This document shows, in pieces, positions 9,756 to 16,810 of a DNA stretch of 64,000 bases. Every line of letters starts with the position of its first letter. The first letter of the stretch is position 1. The translations under genes and the position numbers were made by a program. Below the pieces are notes generated by a model. The model was not told where the DNA came from and made no database searches. It was given only the letters and a program-made list of their open reading frames with translations. Source of the stretch: Streptomyces sp. NBC_00442 (GTDB taxonomy: Bacteria; Actinomycetota; Actinomycetes; Streptomycetales; Streptomycetaceae); assembly GCF_036014195.1 (NCBI RefSeq), contig NZ_CP107918.1:5518001-5582000 (forward strand), written 5' to 3'.

Positions 9756-10987
9756 TGCGACTCCTTGGGAGGTACGGGCGCGACGAACGCCGGGAGCAGG
9801 CCGGCGAGCAGCGAAAGGGCGGGCCACAGCGGCAGGCCCGGCGCGGTCAGCGGCACGACGCCGAGGGTCAGCGCGTCGGGGGCGTATGTACCCGCCCACA
9901 CGGTCAGCGCGGCGACGGTCACGCCCGAACCGGCCACGAGCCAGGACCGCGCTCCCCAGCGGTCGGGGCGGTAGCGGGTGCGGATCTGGCGGCGGCCGCC
10001 GAGGCGCAGCCCGGCGAGGCAGGCGAGCAGTCCGCCGAGCAGTACGGGCACGCCGTAGCCCGCGCCCTCGGAGGCGAGCAGCCCGTACGTCCCCGCGCAC
10101 ACGCCGAGCAGGCCGCCCAGGGTGAGGACGGTGGTGGTGTGGCGAACGGCGGCGGGGACCCGGGCGCTGCGGCCGTAGCCACGGGCGTCCATCGAGGCGG
10201 CGACGGCGACCGAGCGCTCCAGGGCGCCTTCCAGCACCGGCAGGCCGATCTGCGCGATCGCCCTGATGCCGCCGGTGGGACGGCCGCGCAGCCTTCGCGC
10301 GGTACGCAGCCGTACGACGTCGGCGACCATGTTCGGCGCGAACGTCATGGCGACGACCACGGCGACGCCGGCCTCGTACAGGGCGCCGGGCAGCGACTTG
10401 AGGAGACGGGCGGGGTTGGCGAGCGCGTTCGCCGCGCCCACGCAGATCAGCAGGGTGGCGAGCCTCGCGCCGTCGTACAGGGCGAAGAGCATGCCCTCCG
10501 CCGTGACCCGGCCGCCCACGCGGATGCCCTTCGCCCAGTCGGGGAGCGGGAGTTGGGGGAGCGTGAAGAGGGTGTGGCTGCCGGGGATCGGCGAGCCGAG
10601 GACCAGGTTGAAGACGAGACGGATGCCGACGACGAACAGGCCGATCTTGATGAACGCGGTGTAGGACCGGGCCCAGGGGGCGTCGGTCTTCCGGGCCGCC
10701 ACGACGTAGCCGGCGACGCCGACGAGGAGGCCGAGCAGGAGGGGATTGTTCGTGCGCGACGCGGCCGTGGCGAGACCGAGCGCCCAGAGCCACCAGGCCC
10801 CGGGGTGCACGGCGTTGCTCCGGGCGGCCACCGGAGCGGTGAGCCTGCGGCGCGGAGTGGGGGCGCCCGGGGCTCCCCAGGGGATGAGCCTGCGGCTTGT
10901 GGTGGAGGTGCTCGGGGCCTCGAAGGGAGTGAGCCTGCGGCTCGGGCGGCCGGGGGGCGGTGGGGGGTCGTTCGGGGTGGGGGGCAT
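9752..10987 (-). CDS. ECF transporter T component (energy-coupling transmembrane protein)
   Basis: This 411-residue protein has a Pro/Arg-rich cytoplasmic head followed by hydrophobic helices (WWLWALGLATAASR, NNPLLLGLLVGVAGYVV). The coupling-helix signature of CbiQ/EcfT proteins is visible as SMDARGYGR; the Ala-Arg-Gly there contacts the ATPases. The extended C-terminal half adds further helices beyond the usual EcfT length. ATG at 10987 sits 9 bp from the preceding stop, and the stop overlaps the ATPase start. Together with the two flanking genes it forms a full ECF importer. Confidence 0.88.
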   Translation of the reverse strand: MPPTPNDPPPPPGRPSRRLTPFEAPSTSTTSRRLIPWGAPGAPTPRRRLTAPVAARSNAVHPGAWWLWALGLATAASRTNNPLLLGLLVGVAGYVVAARKTDAPWARSYTAFIKIGLFVVGIRLVFNLVLGSPIPGSHTLFTLPQLPLPDWAKGIRVGGRVTAEGMLFALYDGARLATLLICVGAANALANPARLLKSLPGALYEAGVAVVVAMTFAPNMVADVVRLRTARRLRGRPTGGIRAIAQIGLPVLEGALERSVAVAASMDARGYGRSARVPAAVRHTTTVLTLGGLLGVCAGTYGLLASEGAGYGVPVLLGGLLACLAGLRLGGRRQIRTRYRPDRWGARSWLVAGSGVTVAALTVWAGTYAPDALTLGVVPLTAPGLPLWPALSLLAGLLPAFVAPVPPKESQ

Positions 10988-10995
10988 GGCGGGGG

Positions 10996-11640
10996 TCAGT
11001 TCCTGCGGCGGCGGGACTGCCAGACCGCCGCCGCGCCCAGGGCGAGGACCGCGGCCACTCCGGCCAGGAGGCCCACCGAGGGGCCGGAGCCGCCGTCGTC
11101 GGTCTGCTTGGCCGGTTCGGGCTTTCCGGCCGTGTCGCCCACCTGCTCGCCACAGCCCGTGTGCGGGTACCCGCCGATCGCGCACAGCAGGGCCGCGCTG
11201 TTGTAGCGGAGCGGCTTGGCGACGGCGGCGAGGGCGTCCGCCGTGGTGGCGTCCGGGGGAACCTGGGCGCAGGCGGTGCGCGGTGCGGGCGGGGTGTCGC
11301 CCTGGGCGGCGTCCTGCGGCGTACCGAAGTCGATGACGAGCGCGACCCGCTTGGTGCCGTCCTTGGTCGGCGTCGCACCGCACACCGCCTCGAAGGACGG
11401 CGCCGAACGCGGCTTGGTGGCGTCGGCCGAGTCCGCGCTCACCGCGAAACGGAAGCCCTCCACCGAGCCGTCGCCGGGGTGCGCGGATGCCGGGCCCTGG
11501 GTGGCGTACGTCCAGGCGTCGCCGGTCTGGTCCCAGAACGACCAGTAGCGGTAGCCGGCGGCCTGGGCCGATCCCGTCCCGGCGGCCAGCGCCACCAGGG
11601 TGAGGAGCAGCGCGGCCGCCGAAGCGAGTCGCGTCCGCAT
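10996..11640 (-). CDS. secreted, C-terminally anchored SCO2322-type protein
   Basis: The 214-residue product has a signal peptide (LASAAALLLTLVALAAG, then SAQAAG), a predicted extracellular domain beginning YRYWSFWDQTGD, four Cys residues that could pair (VCGAT, RTACAQ, LLCAIGGYPHTGCG) and a C-terminal membrane helix (VGLLAGVAAVLALGAAAVW) ending SRRRRN. I know this type as a conserved hypothetical next to ECF transporter genes in Streptomyces, but not its function. ATG at 11640 overlaps the toroid stop (ATGA), so both are translated together. Position in a cobalamin-riboswitch operon suggests a part in corrinoid capture at the surface. Confidence 0.75.
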   Translation of the reverse strand: MRTRLASAAALLLTLVALAAGTGSAQAAGYRYWSFWDQTGDAWTYATQGPASAHPGDGSVEGFRFAVSADSADATKPRSAPSFEAVCGATPTKDGTKRVALVIDFGTPQDAAQGDTPPAPRTACAQVPPDATTADALAAVAKPLRYNSAALLCAIGGYPHTGCGEQVGDTAGKPEPAKQTDDGGSGPSVGLLAGVAAVLALGAAAVWQSRRRRN

Positions 11641-12884
11641 CACAGGTGCTGGTTCTTCTTGCGGCCGCTGATCAGGAAGCCGACGCCGATGCCGGCGACG
11701 AGACCGACGCCCACGATCCACCAGACGGAGATGCCGTCGTCGCTCTTGTCGTCCTTCTTCGCGTCGTCCTTCTTCTCGGTGGCGGACGCCGACGAGGAGG
11801 CCGCCTTGGGGGCGGGGCCGGTGGCGTTGAGGGCCTGGACGAGGTCGGCGCCGCCGAAGTGCCTCGGGTCGGCGCCGGTCGCGTCGGCGGCGAGGACGAG
11901 CTGGGCGTAGGCGGCCGGGCCGTTCTCCTTGGCCCAGGCGCCGGCGTTCTTGGAGAGCCAGTCGGCGGACTTCTTCGCCTGGTCCGGCAGGCCCGCCGCG
12001 GCGAGCGCGACGACCGCGTCGGCCGTGTTGCCGACGTCGGGCTGGTCGGTGGCGCCCGGCATGGCGGACTTCAGGAAGCCGGTCGGGGCCAGCGTCCTGG
12101 CGAGGTAGGCGGCCCCGTTGTGCGCGCCCTGCTCGGGAGTGGCGGCCTTCTCGCAGGCCGTGCCCTTGGTGTCGGGGGTGCCCGCGGTGGCGGTGAGGCC
12201 CTTGCCGAGGGAGCCGGTCACGGCGGCGGCGGTCGCATCGGCGTTGGCGTACAGCTTCTGCGTCTTGGGGTCGGGCTGGAAGGCGAAGGCGCCCGCGCCG
12301 GCGGGGTCGTCGCACGGCAGCGCGAAGGTGAGCAGCGCGTCGAAGGGGGACTTTCCGCCCTTGGCCGACTTCACGGCGGCGGGCTTGTCGCCGGCGGCGG
12401 CCAGCGCGCCGATCACAATGGCCGTGGAGTTGGCGTCGCTGCCGCCCGCGCCCGGGGTGTACGGCCAGCCGCCGTCGTCCTGCTGCACCGACTTCAGCCA
12501 GGCGACGCCCTTCGTGACGGCGTCGGTGTGACCGCCCACCGCGACGAGTGCCTGTACGGCGGCGGAGGTGGCGTTGGTGTCCAGCTTCGTCGCGTCGCAC
12601 GCCTTGGCGGTGTCGACGCGGAACGCCATGAAGGAGCCGTCGGCGCACTGCTGCCCGGCGAGCCAGCCGACCGCCTGGTCGGCGGGGGTGACGGCGGCCT
12701 TCTCCTGGGCGAGGAAGGCGAGGGACTGCCGGAAGACTCCGTCGTACTGGGGGTCCTTCGTGCCGTAGAGGCCCGGCGGGACCGCCGCGGGGGACGGCAC
12801 GGCGTCGGCGACGGCGGCCGGGGCGGCTGCGCCGAGGACGGCGGTGGCTGCGGCGATTGCTGCGGCGCAGCGGCGTACGGTCAT
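11640..12884 (-). CDS. secreted alpha/alpha-toroid (prenyltransferase/terpene-cyclase-like) anchored protein
   Basis: This 414-residue protein has a signal peptide (CAAAIAAATAVLGAAAPAAV), repeated toroid motifs of the QxxDGG type (QQCADGSFMAF, QQDDGGWPYTPG) and Ala-rich helix pairs (TSAAVQALVAV, TAIVIGALAAAG). It ends with a Lys-rich linker, a membrane helix (WWIVGVGLVAGIGVGFLIS) and a basic tail. The toroid fold is shared with squalene cyclases but also with the cobalamin carriers intrinsic factor and transcobalamin. With no catalytic DxDD motif visible and a cobalamin riboswitch upstream, a corrinoid-binding surface receptor is the attractive inference. ATG at 12884 directly precedes the signal peptide; it is the first cistron of the operon. 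Confidence 0.78.
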   Translation of the reverse strand: MTVRRCAAAIAAATAVLGAAAPAAVADAVPSPAAVPPGLYGTKDPQYDGVFRQSLAFLAQEKAAVTPADQAVGWLAGQQCADGSFMAFRVDTAKACDATKLDTNATSAAVQALVAVGGHTDAVTKGVAWLKSVQQDDGGWPYTPGAGGSDANSTAIVIGALAAAGDKPAAVKSAKGGKSPFDALLTFALPCDDPAGAGAFAFQPDPKTQKLYANADATAAAVTGSLGKGLTATAGTPDTKGTACEKAATPEQGAHNGAAYLARTLAPTGFLKSAMPGATDQPDVGNTADAVVALAAAGLPDQAKKSADWLSKNAGAWAKENGPAAYAQLVLAADATGADPRHFGGADLVQALNATGPAPKAASSSASATEKKDDAKKDDKSDDGISVWWIVGVGLVAGIGVGFLISGRKKNQHL

Positions 12885-12944
12885 GGCGGGCGGTGCCTCT
12901 CCTGCGGGGGAGCGCGGGCACGGGTGCACGCTGCACCCGGCTCG

Positions 12945-13130
12945 GCTCCGTATACCTCGACGGTGCCGGTCACCTGCGGTGTGCGGGTGACGCGTGAGCC
13001 GGTCATGCGGTGACGGGGCGTTCCGGCTGCCACCGGGGTGTGCGGTGGTTCACGGCTGCGGGTCAGCGCCGGGTTTGCACCGGCTTTCCCCCGTACGGGG
13101 CATGACGACGATGCGTTCACCTTACCGGTG
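12945..13130 (-). promoter_or_regulatory. cobalamin (B12) riboswitch
   Basis: Read on the minus strand, the leader contains GCCGGTGCAAACCCGGCGCT followed by GACCCGCAGCCGTGA. This is the conserved core of cobalamin riboswitches (CCGGUGNAA...CCGG and CUGACCCGCAACUGUGA). A GGGGGAAAGCC block precedes it and GCCACC/GGTGGC stems follow (CACCCCGGTGGCAGCC). Outer limits are approximate. It lies 60-250 bp upstream of the toroid gene, so ligand binding should switch off the whole surface-protein/ECF operon when B12 is abundant. Confidence 0.9.
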
Positions 13131-13139
13131 TGAGGGTGG

Positions 13140-13435
13140 GGGGCGTTCGCGCAGTTCCCCGCGCCCCTTGACCCCGCCTTTCGTCTGCGGACCGTGCTCG
13201 CCTCCCGCGCAGTTCCTCGCGCCCCTTGTAGGGCACCCGGGGTCGGATGGCTCGCGCCTATCGCGGCGGAGCCGCGCAATGTCGCAGCCCTGCGTCCCTG
13301 ACGGGGCTCAGCAGGGGCACCCTCAGCCCGTCATGGGGGTGCCCCTGGCCCTTGAGGGCTTGGGGGAGTCTGAGGACGAGTGCCGTTTGGGCGCGATACG
13401 GGGTCTGGGGCGGAGCCCCAGGGGGTCGGGCGGGG
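13140..13435. repeat. intergenic repeat patch (copies shared with other gaps)
   Basis: No gene is supported here. The patch carries two CGCAGTTCC(C/T)CGCGCCCCTT cores (13151-13240), the GTAGGGCACCCGG element found at 47585, a TGAGGACGAGTGCC segment and a GGGGCGGAGCCCC hairpin (about 13409-13421). These elements also occur at 4989, 23855 and 47000-47590. It separates the riboswitch leader from the 3' end of the MBL-fold gene. Confidence 0.6.
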
Positions 13436-13439
13436 CTCG

Positions 13440-14501
13440 TCATAGGGACCGGTATCGGGTGACCCCGCCCCCCGCCCCCTCGACCCGCTCGACCCGTCCC
13501 AGCTTCTCCAGCCTCCGGACATGCGCCTCCGCCTCGGAGACGGCGATCGTGCGCGAGCCGTACGGGATCTGCTCCCAGGGCCGGTTCCACTCCATGCGCT
13601 CGGCCAGCTGCCACGGGGTGAGCGGCGTGGACAGCAGGGTCAGCAGGTCGCTGAGGCGGTCCTCGTGATGGGCCAGCAACTCGGCCACCCGCACCCCCGG
13701 CTCCGTGAACGGATGCTGGTGCGCGGGCAGCACCTCGGCGACCCCGAGGCGGCCGACGCGTTCGAGGGAGTCGAGGTAGTCGCCGAGCGGGTCGGCCCCG
13801 GCCGCGTCGTCGGGGTCCTCGTACAGGCCGATGTGCGGGGTGATGCCGGGCAGTAGGTGATCGCCGCTGAACATGCGCCCGTTGCCCGGGAGTTGAGCCG
13901 GGTGCTCCTCCTCCAGGTGGAGGCAGACGTGGCCCGGCGTGTGCCCCGGCGTCCAGATCGCGCGGAGCCGGCGCCCGGCGAGCGGCAGCAGCTCGCCCGG
14001 CACGATCTCGCGGTCGGGCAGCGCCGCCCGGAGTCCGGGCAGGGCCCGCCCCCGCCCGGAGGCGCGGGCCCCGCGCAGGGGGGCGAGGTGCTCGTCGGGC
14101 GCCCCGACCGCCGCGAGCTTGGCGCACAAGTAGTCGAGCCAGACGCCCGGTTCGGCCTCGCGGGTGCGGCGTACGACTGCGGTGTCGGCGGGATGCATCG
14201 CGATCCAGGCGCCCGAGGCGTCCCTGACCTGGCCGGAGAGGCCGTGGTGGTCGGGATGGTGGTGGGTGATGACCACACCGTGAACGGCGGAGACGTCCGT
14301 ACCGAGGGCGCGCAGCCCCGCGGCGAGGGTGTCCCAGGAGGCCGGGTCGTCCCACCCGGTGTCGACGAGCACCGGGCCCCGGTCGGTGTCGACGAGATGG
14401 ACCAGGGTGTGGCCGAGCGGGTTGTCCGGGATGGGCACCTTGATGGAGTGGACTCCGCCTCCGTGGTCGCTCACCTGAGGCTCGGCTGGCTCCTGCGGCA
14501 T
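13440..14501 (-). CDS. MBL-fold metallo-hydrolase with C-terminal winged-helix tail
   Basis: This 353-residue protein contains the metallo-beta-lactamase metal motif ITHHHPDHHG (HxHxDH, residues 80-85), the strand LVDTGWDDP before it, later metal ligands in TPGHTPGHVCLHL and SGDHLLPG, and PAHQHP near residue 250. The tail (LTPWQLAERM... AVSEAEAHVRRLEKLGRV) is a small helical domain as in LACTB2-type hydrolases. It probably hydrolyses a thioester or ester. The start is ATG 14501. It is divergent from the aldehyde dehydrogenase, with two KstR-type boxes between, so it is likely controlled together with the steroid genes. Confidence 0.85.
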   Translation of the reverse strand: MPQEPAEPQVSDHGGGVHSIKVPIPDNPLGHTLVHLVDTDRGPVLVDTGWDDPASWDTLAAGLRALGTDVSAVHGVVITHHHPDHHGLSGQVRDASGAWIAMHPADTAVVRRTREAEPGVWLDYLCAKLAAVGAPDEHLAPLRGARASGRGRALPGLRAALPDREIVPGELLPLAGRRLRAIWTPGHTPGHVCLHLEEEHPAQLPGNGRMFSGDHLLPGITPHIGLYEDPDDAAGADPLGDYLDSLERVGRLGVAEVLPAHQHPFTEPGVRVAELLAHHEDRLSDLLTLLSTPLTPWQLAERMEWNRPWEQIPYGSRTIAVSEAEAHVRRLEKLGRVERVEGAGGGVTRYRSL

Positions 14502-14582
14502 GGAGTCCTCGTCTCTGTGGGGCTCGCGGCGAAACTCCCCCGGGGTGCGCGTCCGGCGGCCCGCCCTTGCGGTCACTATAAC

Positions 14583-14596
14583 TAGAACTGGTTTCA
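14583..14596. promoter_or_regulatory. KstR-type operator (exact)
   Basis: TAGAACTGGTTTCA fits TNNAACNNGTTNNA at every fixed position. It is 81 bp upstream of the MBL-fold gene start and 300 bp upstream of the aldehyde dehydrogenase, in their shared divergent region. Confidence 0.75.
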
Positions 14597-14727
14597 GTGG
14601 TCGCCTCGGTCACGCAACTTCCCGGTGCCCCGTTTTCGCGGGGAGTCCCTGCCGCGCCGCGCCGAGCGCCTCCATCGCGGCCCCGCTCCGGCCCGCTCCG
14701 GCCGTTCCAGCCGTGGACTCCTGGAAC

Positions 14728-14741
14728 TAGAACTGGTATCA
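14728..14741. promoter_or_regulatory. KstR-type operator (one mismatch) before the ALDH
   Basis: TAGAACTGGTATCA has GTA in place of GTT. The surrounding GGAACTAGAACTGGTATCAG shares most bases with the box at 3740, which has the same substitution. It lies 154 bp upstream of the ALDH start. Confidence 0.6.
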
Positions 14742-14780
14742 GTTCTGAAACAGAGTCAGGTCCCCCCAAACGGGGCTCCC

Positions 14781-14873
14781 CAACCCAGCCCAGCCGAGCC
14801 CAGTCCAGCCAAGCCCAGCCCAGCCAAACCCAGCCCAGCCAAACCCAGCACCAGCCCCAGCCCCAGCCAAGCC
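14781..14873 (+). repeat. CCAGC/CCAAGC short tandem repeat in the ALDH leader
   Basis: About 93 bp of imperfect pentamer/hexamer units (CCAGC, CCAAGC, CCAAACC) fill the space between the operator and the ribosome site GCAGGAGGCACC of the aldehyde dehydrogenase. It is strand-asymmetric (C-rich, almost no G runs), so the mRNA leader would be largely unstructured. Confidence 0.7.
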
Positions 14874-14895
14874 CGCGCCGCAGGAGGCACCAGGC

Positions 14896-16356
14896 ATGAC
14901 CGAGCTCGTGGAACACGGACAGCTGTTCATCGGCGGGGAGTTGACCGACCCCCTCGGTTCCGACGTCATCGAGGTGATCTCGCCCCACACCGAGCAGGTC
15001 ATCGGTCGCGTACCCCACGCGAGCCGGGCCGACGTGGACCGGGCCGTGGCCGCCGCGCGCACCTCCTTCGACACCGGGCCCTGGGCGCGGGCCACGCCCG
15101 AGGAGCGCATCGAGGTGGTGTCGCGGATCAAGGACGCGATCCTGGCGCGGCACGAGGAGATCGCCCGGTCGATCAGCTCGCAGAACGGGTCGCCGTACTC
15201 CTGGAGCGTGCTCGCCCAGGCGCTCGGCGCGATGATGGTGTGGGACTCGGCCATCACCGTCGCACGCCAATTCCCGTACGAGGAAAGGCGGTCGGGCGCG
15301 CTCGGCCCGCTCCTCGTGCGGCGCGAGCCGGTCGGCGTCGTGGCGGCCGTGGTGCCGTGGAACGTGCCCCAGTTCGTGGCCGCGGCCAAGCTCGCCCCCG
15401 CGCTCCTCACCGGCTGCTCGGTGGTCCTCAAGCCGTCGCCCGAGACGCCGCTCGACTCCTACATCCTCGGCGAGATCGCCGCCGAGGCCGGGCTTCCCGA
15501 GGGCGTCCTGTCGATCCTGCCCGCGGACCGCGAGGTCAGCGAGTACCTCGTCGGACACCCCGGCGTCGACAAGGTGGCCTTCACCGGATCCGTCGCGGCC
15601 GGCAAGCGCGTGATGGAGGTCGCCGCGCGCAACCTCACCCGCGTCACCCTGGAGCTCGGCGGCAAGTCGGCCGCCGTGATCCTTCCCGACGCCGACCTGG
15701 AGGCGACCGTCGCGGGTGTGGTGCCGGCGGCCTGGATGAACAACGGGCAGGCCTGTGTGGCCCAGACCCGCATCCTCGCGCCGCGGGCCCGCTACGACGA
15801 GTTCGCCGAGGCGTTCGCCGCGGCCGCGGGCGCGCTCGTCGTCGGGGACCCGATGGACGCGGCCACCCAGGTCGGACCGCTCGTCGCCGAGCGGCAGCAG
15901 CGCCGCTCGCTCGACTACATCCGGATCGGGCAGGAGGAGGGCGCCAAGATCCTCAGCGGGGGCGGCCGGCCGGCCGGACTCGACCACGGCTGGTACGTGG
16001 AGCCGACCCTGTTCGGCGGGGTCGACAACACCATGCGCATCGCCCGCGAGGAGATCTTCGGGCCGGTCATCTGCCTGCTGCCGTACGGGGACGAGGCCGA
16101 GGCGCTCCGGATCGCCAACGACTCCGACTACGGGCTCAGCGGCAGCGTGTGGACCGGCGACGTCGAGCACGGCATCGACTTCGGGCGCCGGGTGCGGACC
16201 GGGACCTTCAACGTCAACACCTTCAGCCTGGACATGCTCGGCCCGTTCGGCGGCTACAAGTCCTCCGGTGTGGGACGGGAGTTCGGGCCCGAGGGATTCG
16301 GCGAGTACCTGGAACACAAGATGATCCACCTTCCCGCCGGACACGGAGGCGAGTGA
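14896..16356 (+). CDS. NAD(P)-dependent aldehyde dehydrogenase
   Basis: This 486-residue ALDH superfamily enzyme oxidises an aldehyde to a carboxylate with NAD(P)+. Visible landmarks are the catalytic Glu in LELGGK (about residue 253), the catalytic Cys in NNGQACVAQT (about 287), the cofactor-loop VPWNVPQ and FTGSVAAGK, and EIFGPVICLLPY. ATG at 14896 follows GGAGGCACCAGGC. The stop overlaps the ferredoxin start (ATGA). KstR-type boxes upstream suggest a sterol-related substrate, for example a C26 aldehyde between P450 oxidation and CoA activation; that is inference. Confidence 0.9.
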   Translation: MTELVEHGQLFIGGELTDPLGSDVIEVISPHTEQVIGRVPHASRADVDRAVAAARTSFDTGPWARATPEERIEVVSRIKDAILARHEEIARSISSQNGSPYSWSVLAQALGAMMVWDSAITVARQFPYEERRSGALGPLLVRREPVGVVAAVVPWNVPQFVAAAKLAPALLTGCSVVLKPSPETPLDSYILGEIAAEAGLPEGVLSILPADREVSEYLVGHPGVDKVAFTGSVAAGKRVMEVAARNLTRVTLELGGKSAAVILPDADLEATVAGVVPAAWMNNGQACVAQTRILAPRARYDEFAEAFAAAAGALVVGDPMDAATQVGPLVAERQQRRSLDYIRIGQEEGAKILSGGGRPAGLDHGWYVEPTLFGGVDNTMRIAREEIFGPVICLLPYGDEAEALRIANDSDYGLSGSVWTGDVEHGIDFGRRVRTGTFNVNTFSLDMLGPFGGYKSSGVGREFGPEGFGEYLEHKMIHLPAGHGGE

Positions 16357-16589
16357 TGGGCGACCGCTGGCACATCGAGGTCGACCGGGGCGTGTGCATC
16401 GGCTCGGGCATGTGCGTCAACCACGCACCCGACGGCTTCGAGCTCGACACCGCGCGCCAGTCCCATCCGCGTACCGCCGACACGGACGCCAACGAGAAGG
16501 TCCTGGCCGCCGCCGAGGGCTGCCCGGTCGAGGCCATCCTGATCACCCTGCTCGACTCCCGCGAAACCGTCTTCCCGCCCGAGGACTGA
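16356..16589 (+). CDS. 3Fe-4S type ferredoxin (P450 partner type)
   Basis: The 77-residue product has the cluster pattern GVCIGSGMCVNHAP and, near the C-terminus, EGCPVEAI. These are three Cys ligands plus a non-Cys where a fourth would be, as in 3Fe-4S ferredoxins that feed actinobacterial P450s. The start codon overlaps the ALDH stop (ATGA), so it is cotranslated. No ferredoxin reductase is seen in the window. With shared KstR-type control it is a candidate electron donor for the CYP125-like enzyme 12 kb away. Confidence 0.88.
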   Translation: MGDRWHIEVDRGVCIGSGMCVNHAPDGFELDTARQSHPRTADTDANEKVLAAAEGCPVEAILITLLDSRETVFPPED

Positions 16590-16680
16590 GCCGGGGTCAG
16601 CCCCCGGTGAACGCCCCTCGAGTACCCCGCGCGAGCACCACCCGGCCCCCTCTGTTCGAGCTCTGCGAACACAGGTTGAT

Positions 16681-16697
16681 CCATGCGTAGCGCATGG
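16681..16697. promoter_or_regulatory. perfect palindrome upstream of ramC
   Basis: CCATGCG-TAG-CGCATGG is a perfect 7-bp inverted repeat with a 3-bp spacer, 114 bp before the ramC start. It may be an operator or an end structure for the ferredoxin transcript, which stops 91 bp earlier; no U-tract follows, so I favour an operator. Confidence 0.45.
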
Positions 16698-16779
16698 TGA
16701 CCTCATGACAGGCGTGACTGTCCCGGTCCGTCGGCGGCGTGGAAAAGTCATGGCCACGCCGTCGAGGGGGGAGCACCAA

Positions 16780-16799
16780 CTCGATGTGATGACATCGAG
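16780..16799 (+). promoter_or_regulatory. hairpin next to the ramC ribosome-binding site
   Basis: CTCGATGT-GATG-ACATCGAG forms an 8-bp perfect stem with a 4-base loop, ending 11 bp before the ramC ATG and abutting its GGGGGAGG ribosome site. In the mRNA it could mask or present the site; at DNA level it could be a regulator-binding dyad. Confidence 0.5.
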
Positions 16800-16810
16800 G
16801 GGGAGGCACG

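Noticed and set aside
14625..15400. Upstream extension of the ferredoxin frame through the ALDH gene
   Set aside because: The long frame is out of phase with the ALDH and becomes meaningful only at the ATG at 16356, which overlaps the ALDH stop.
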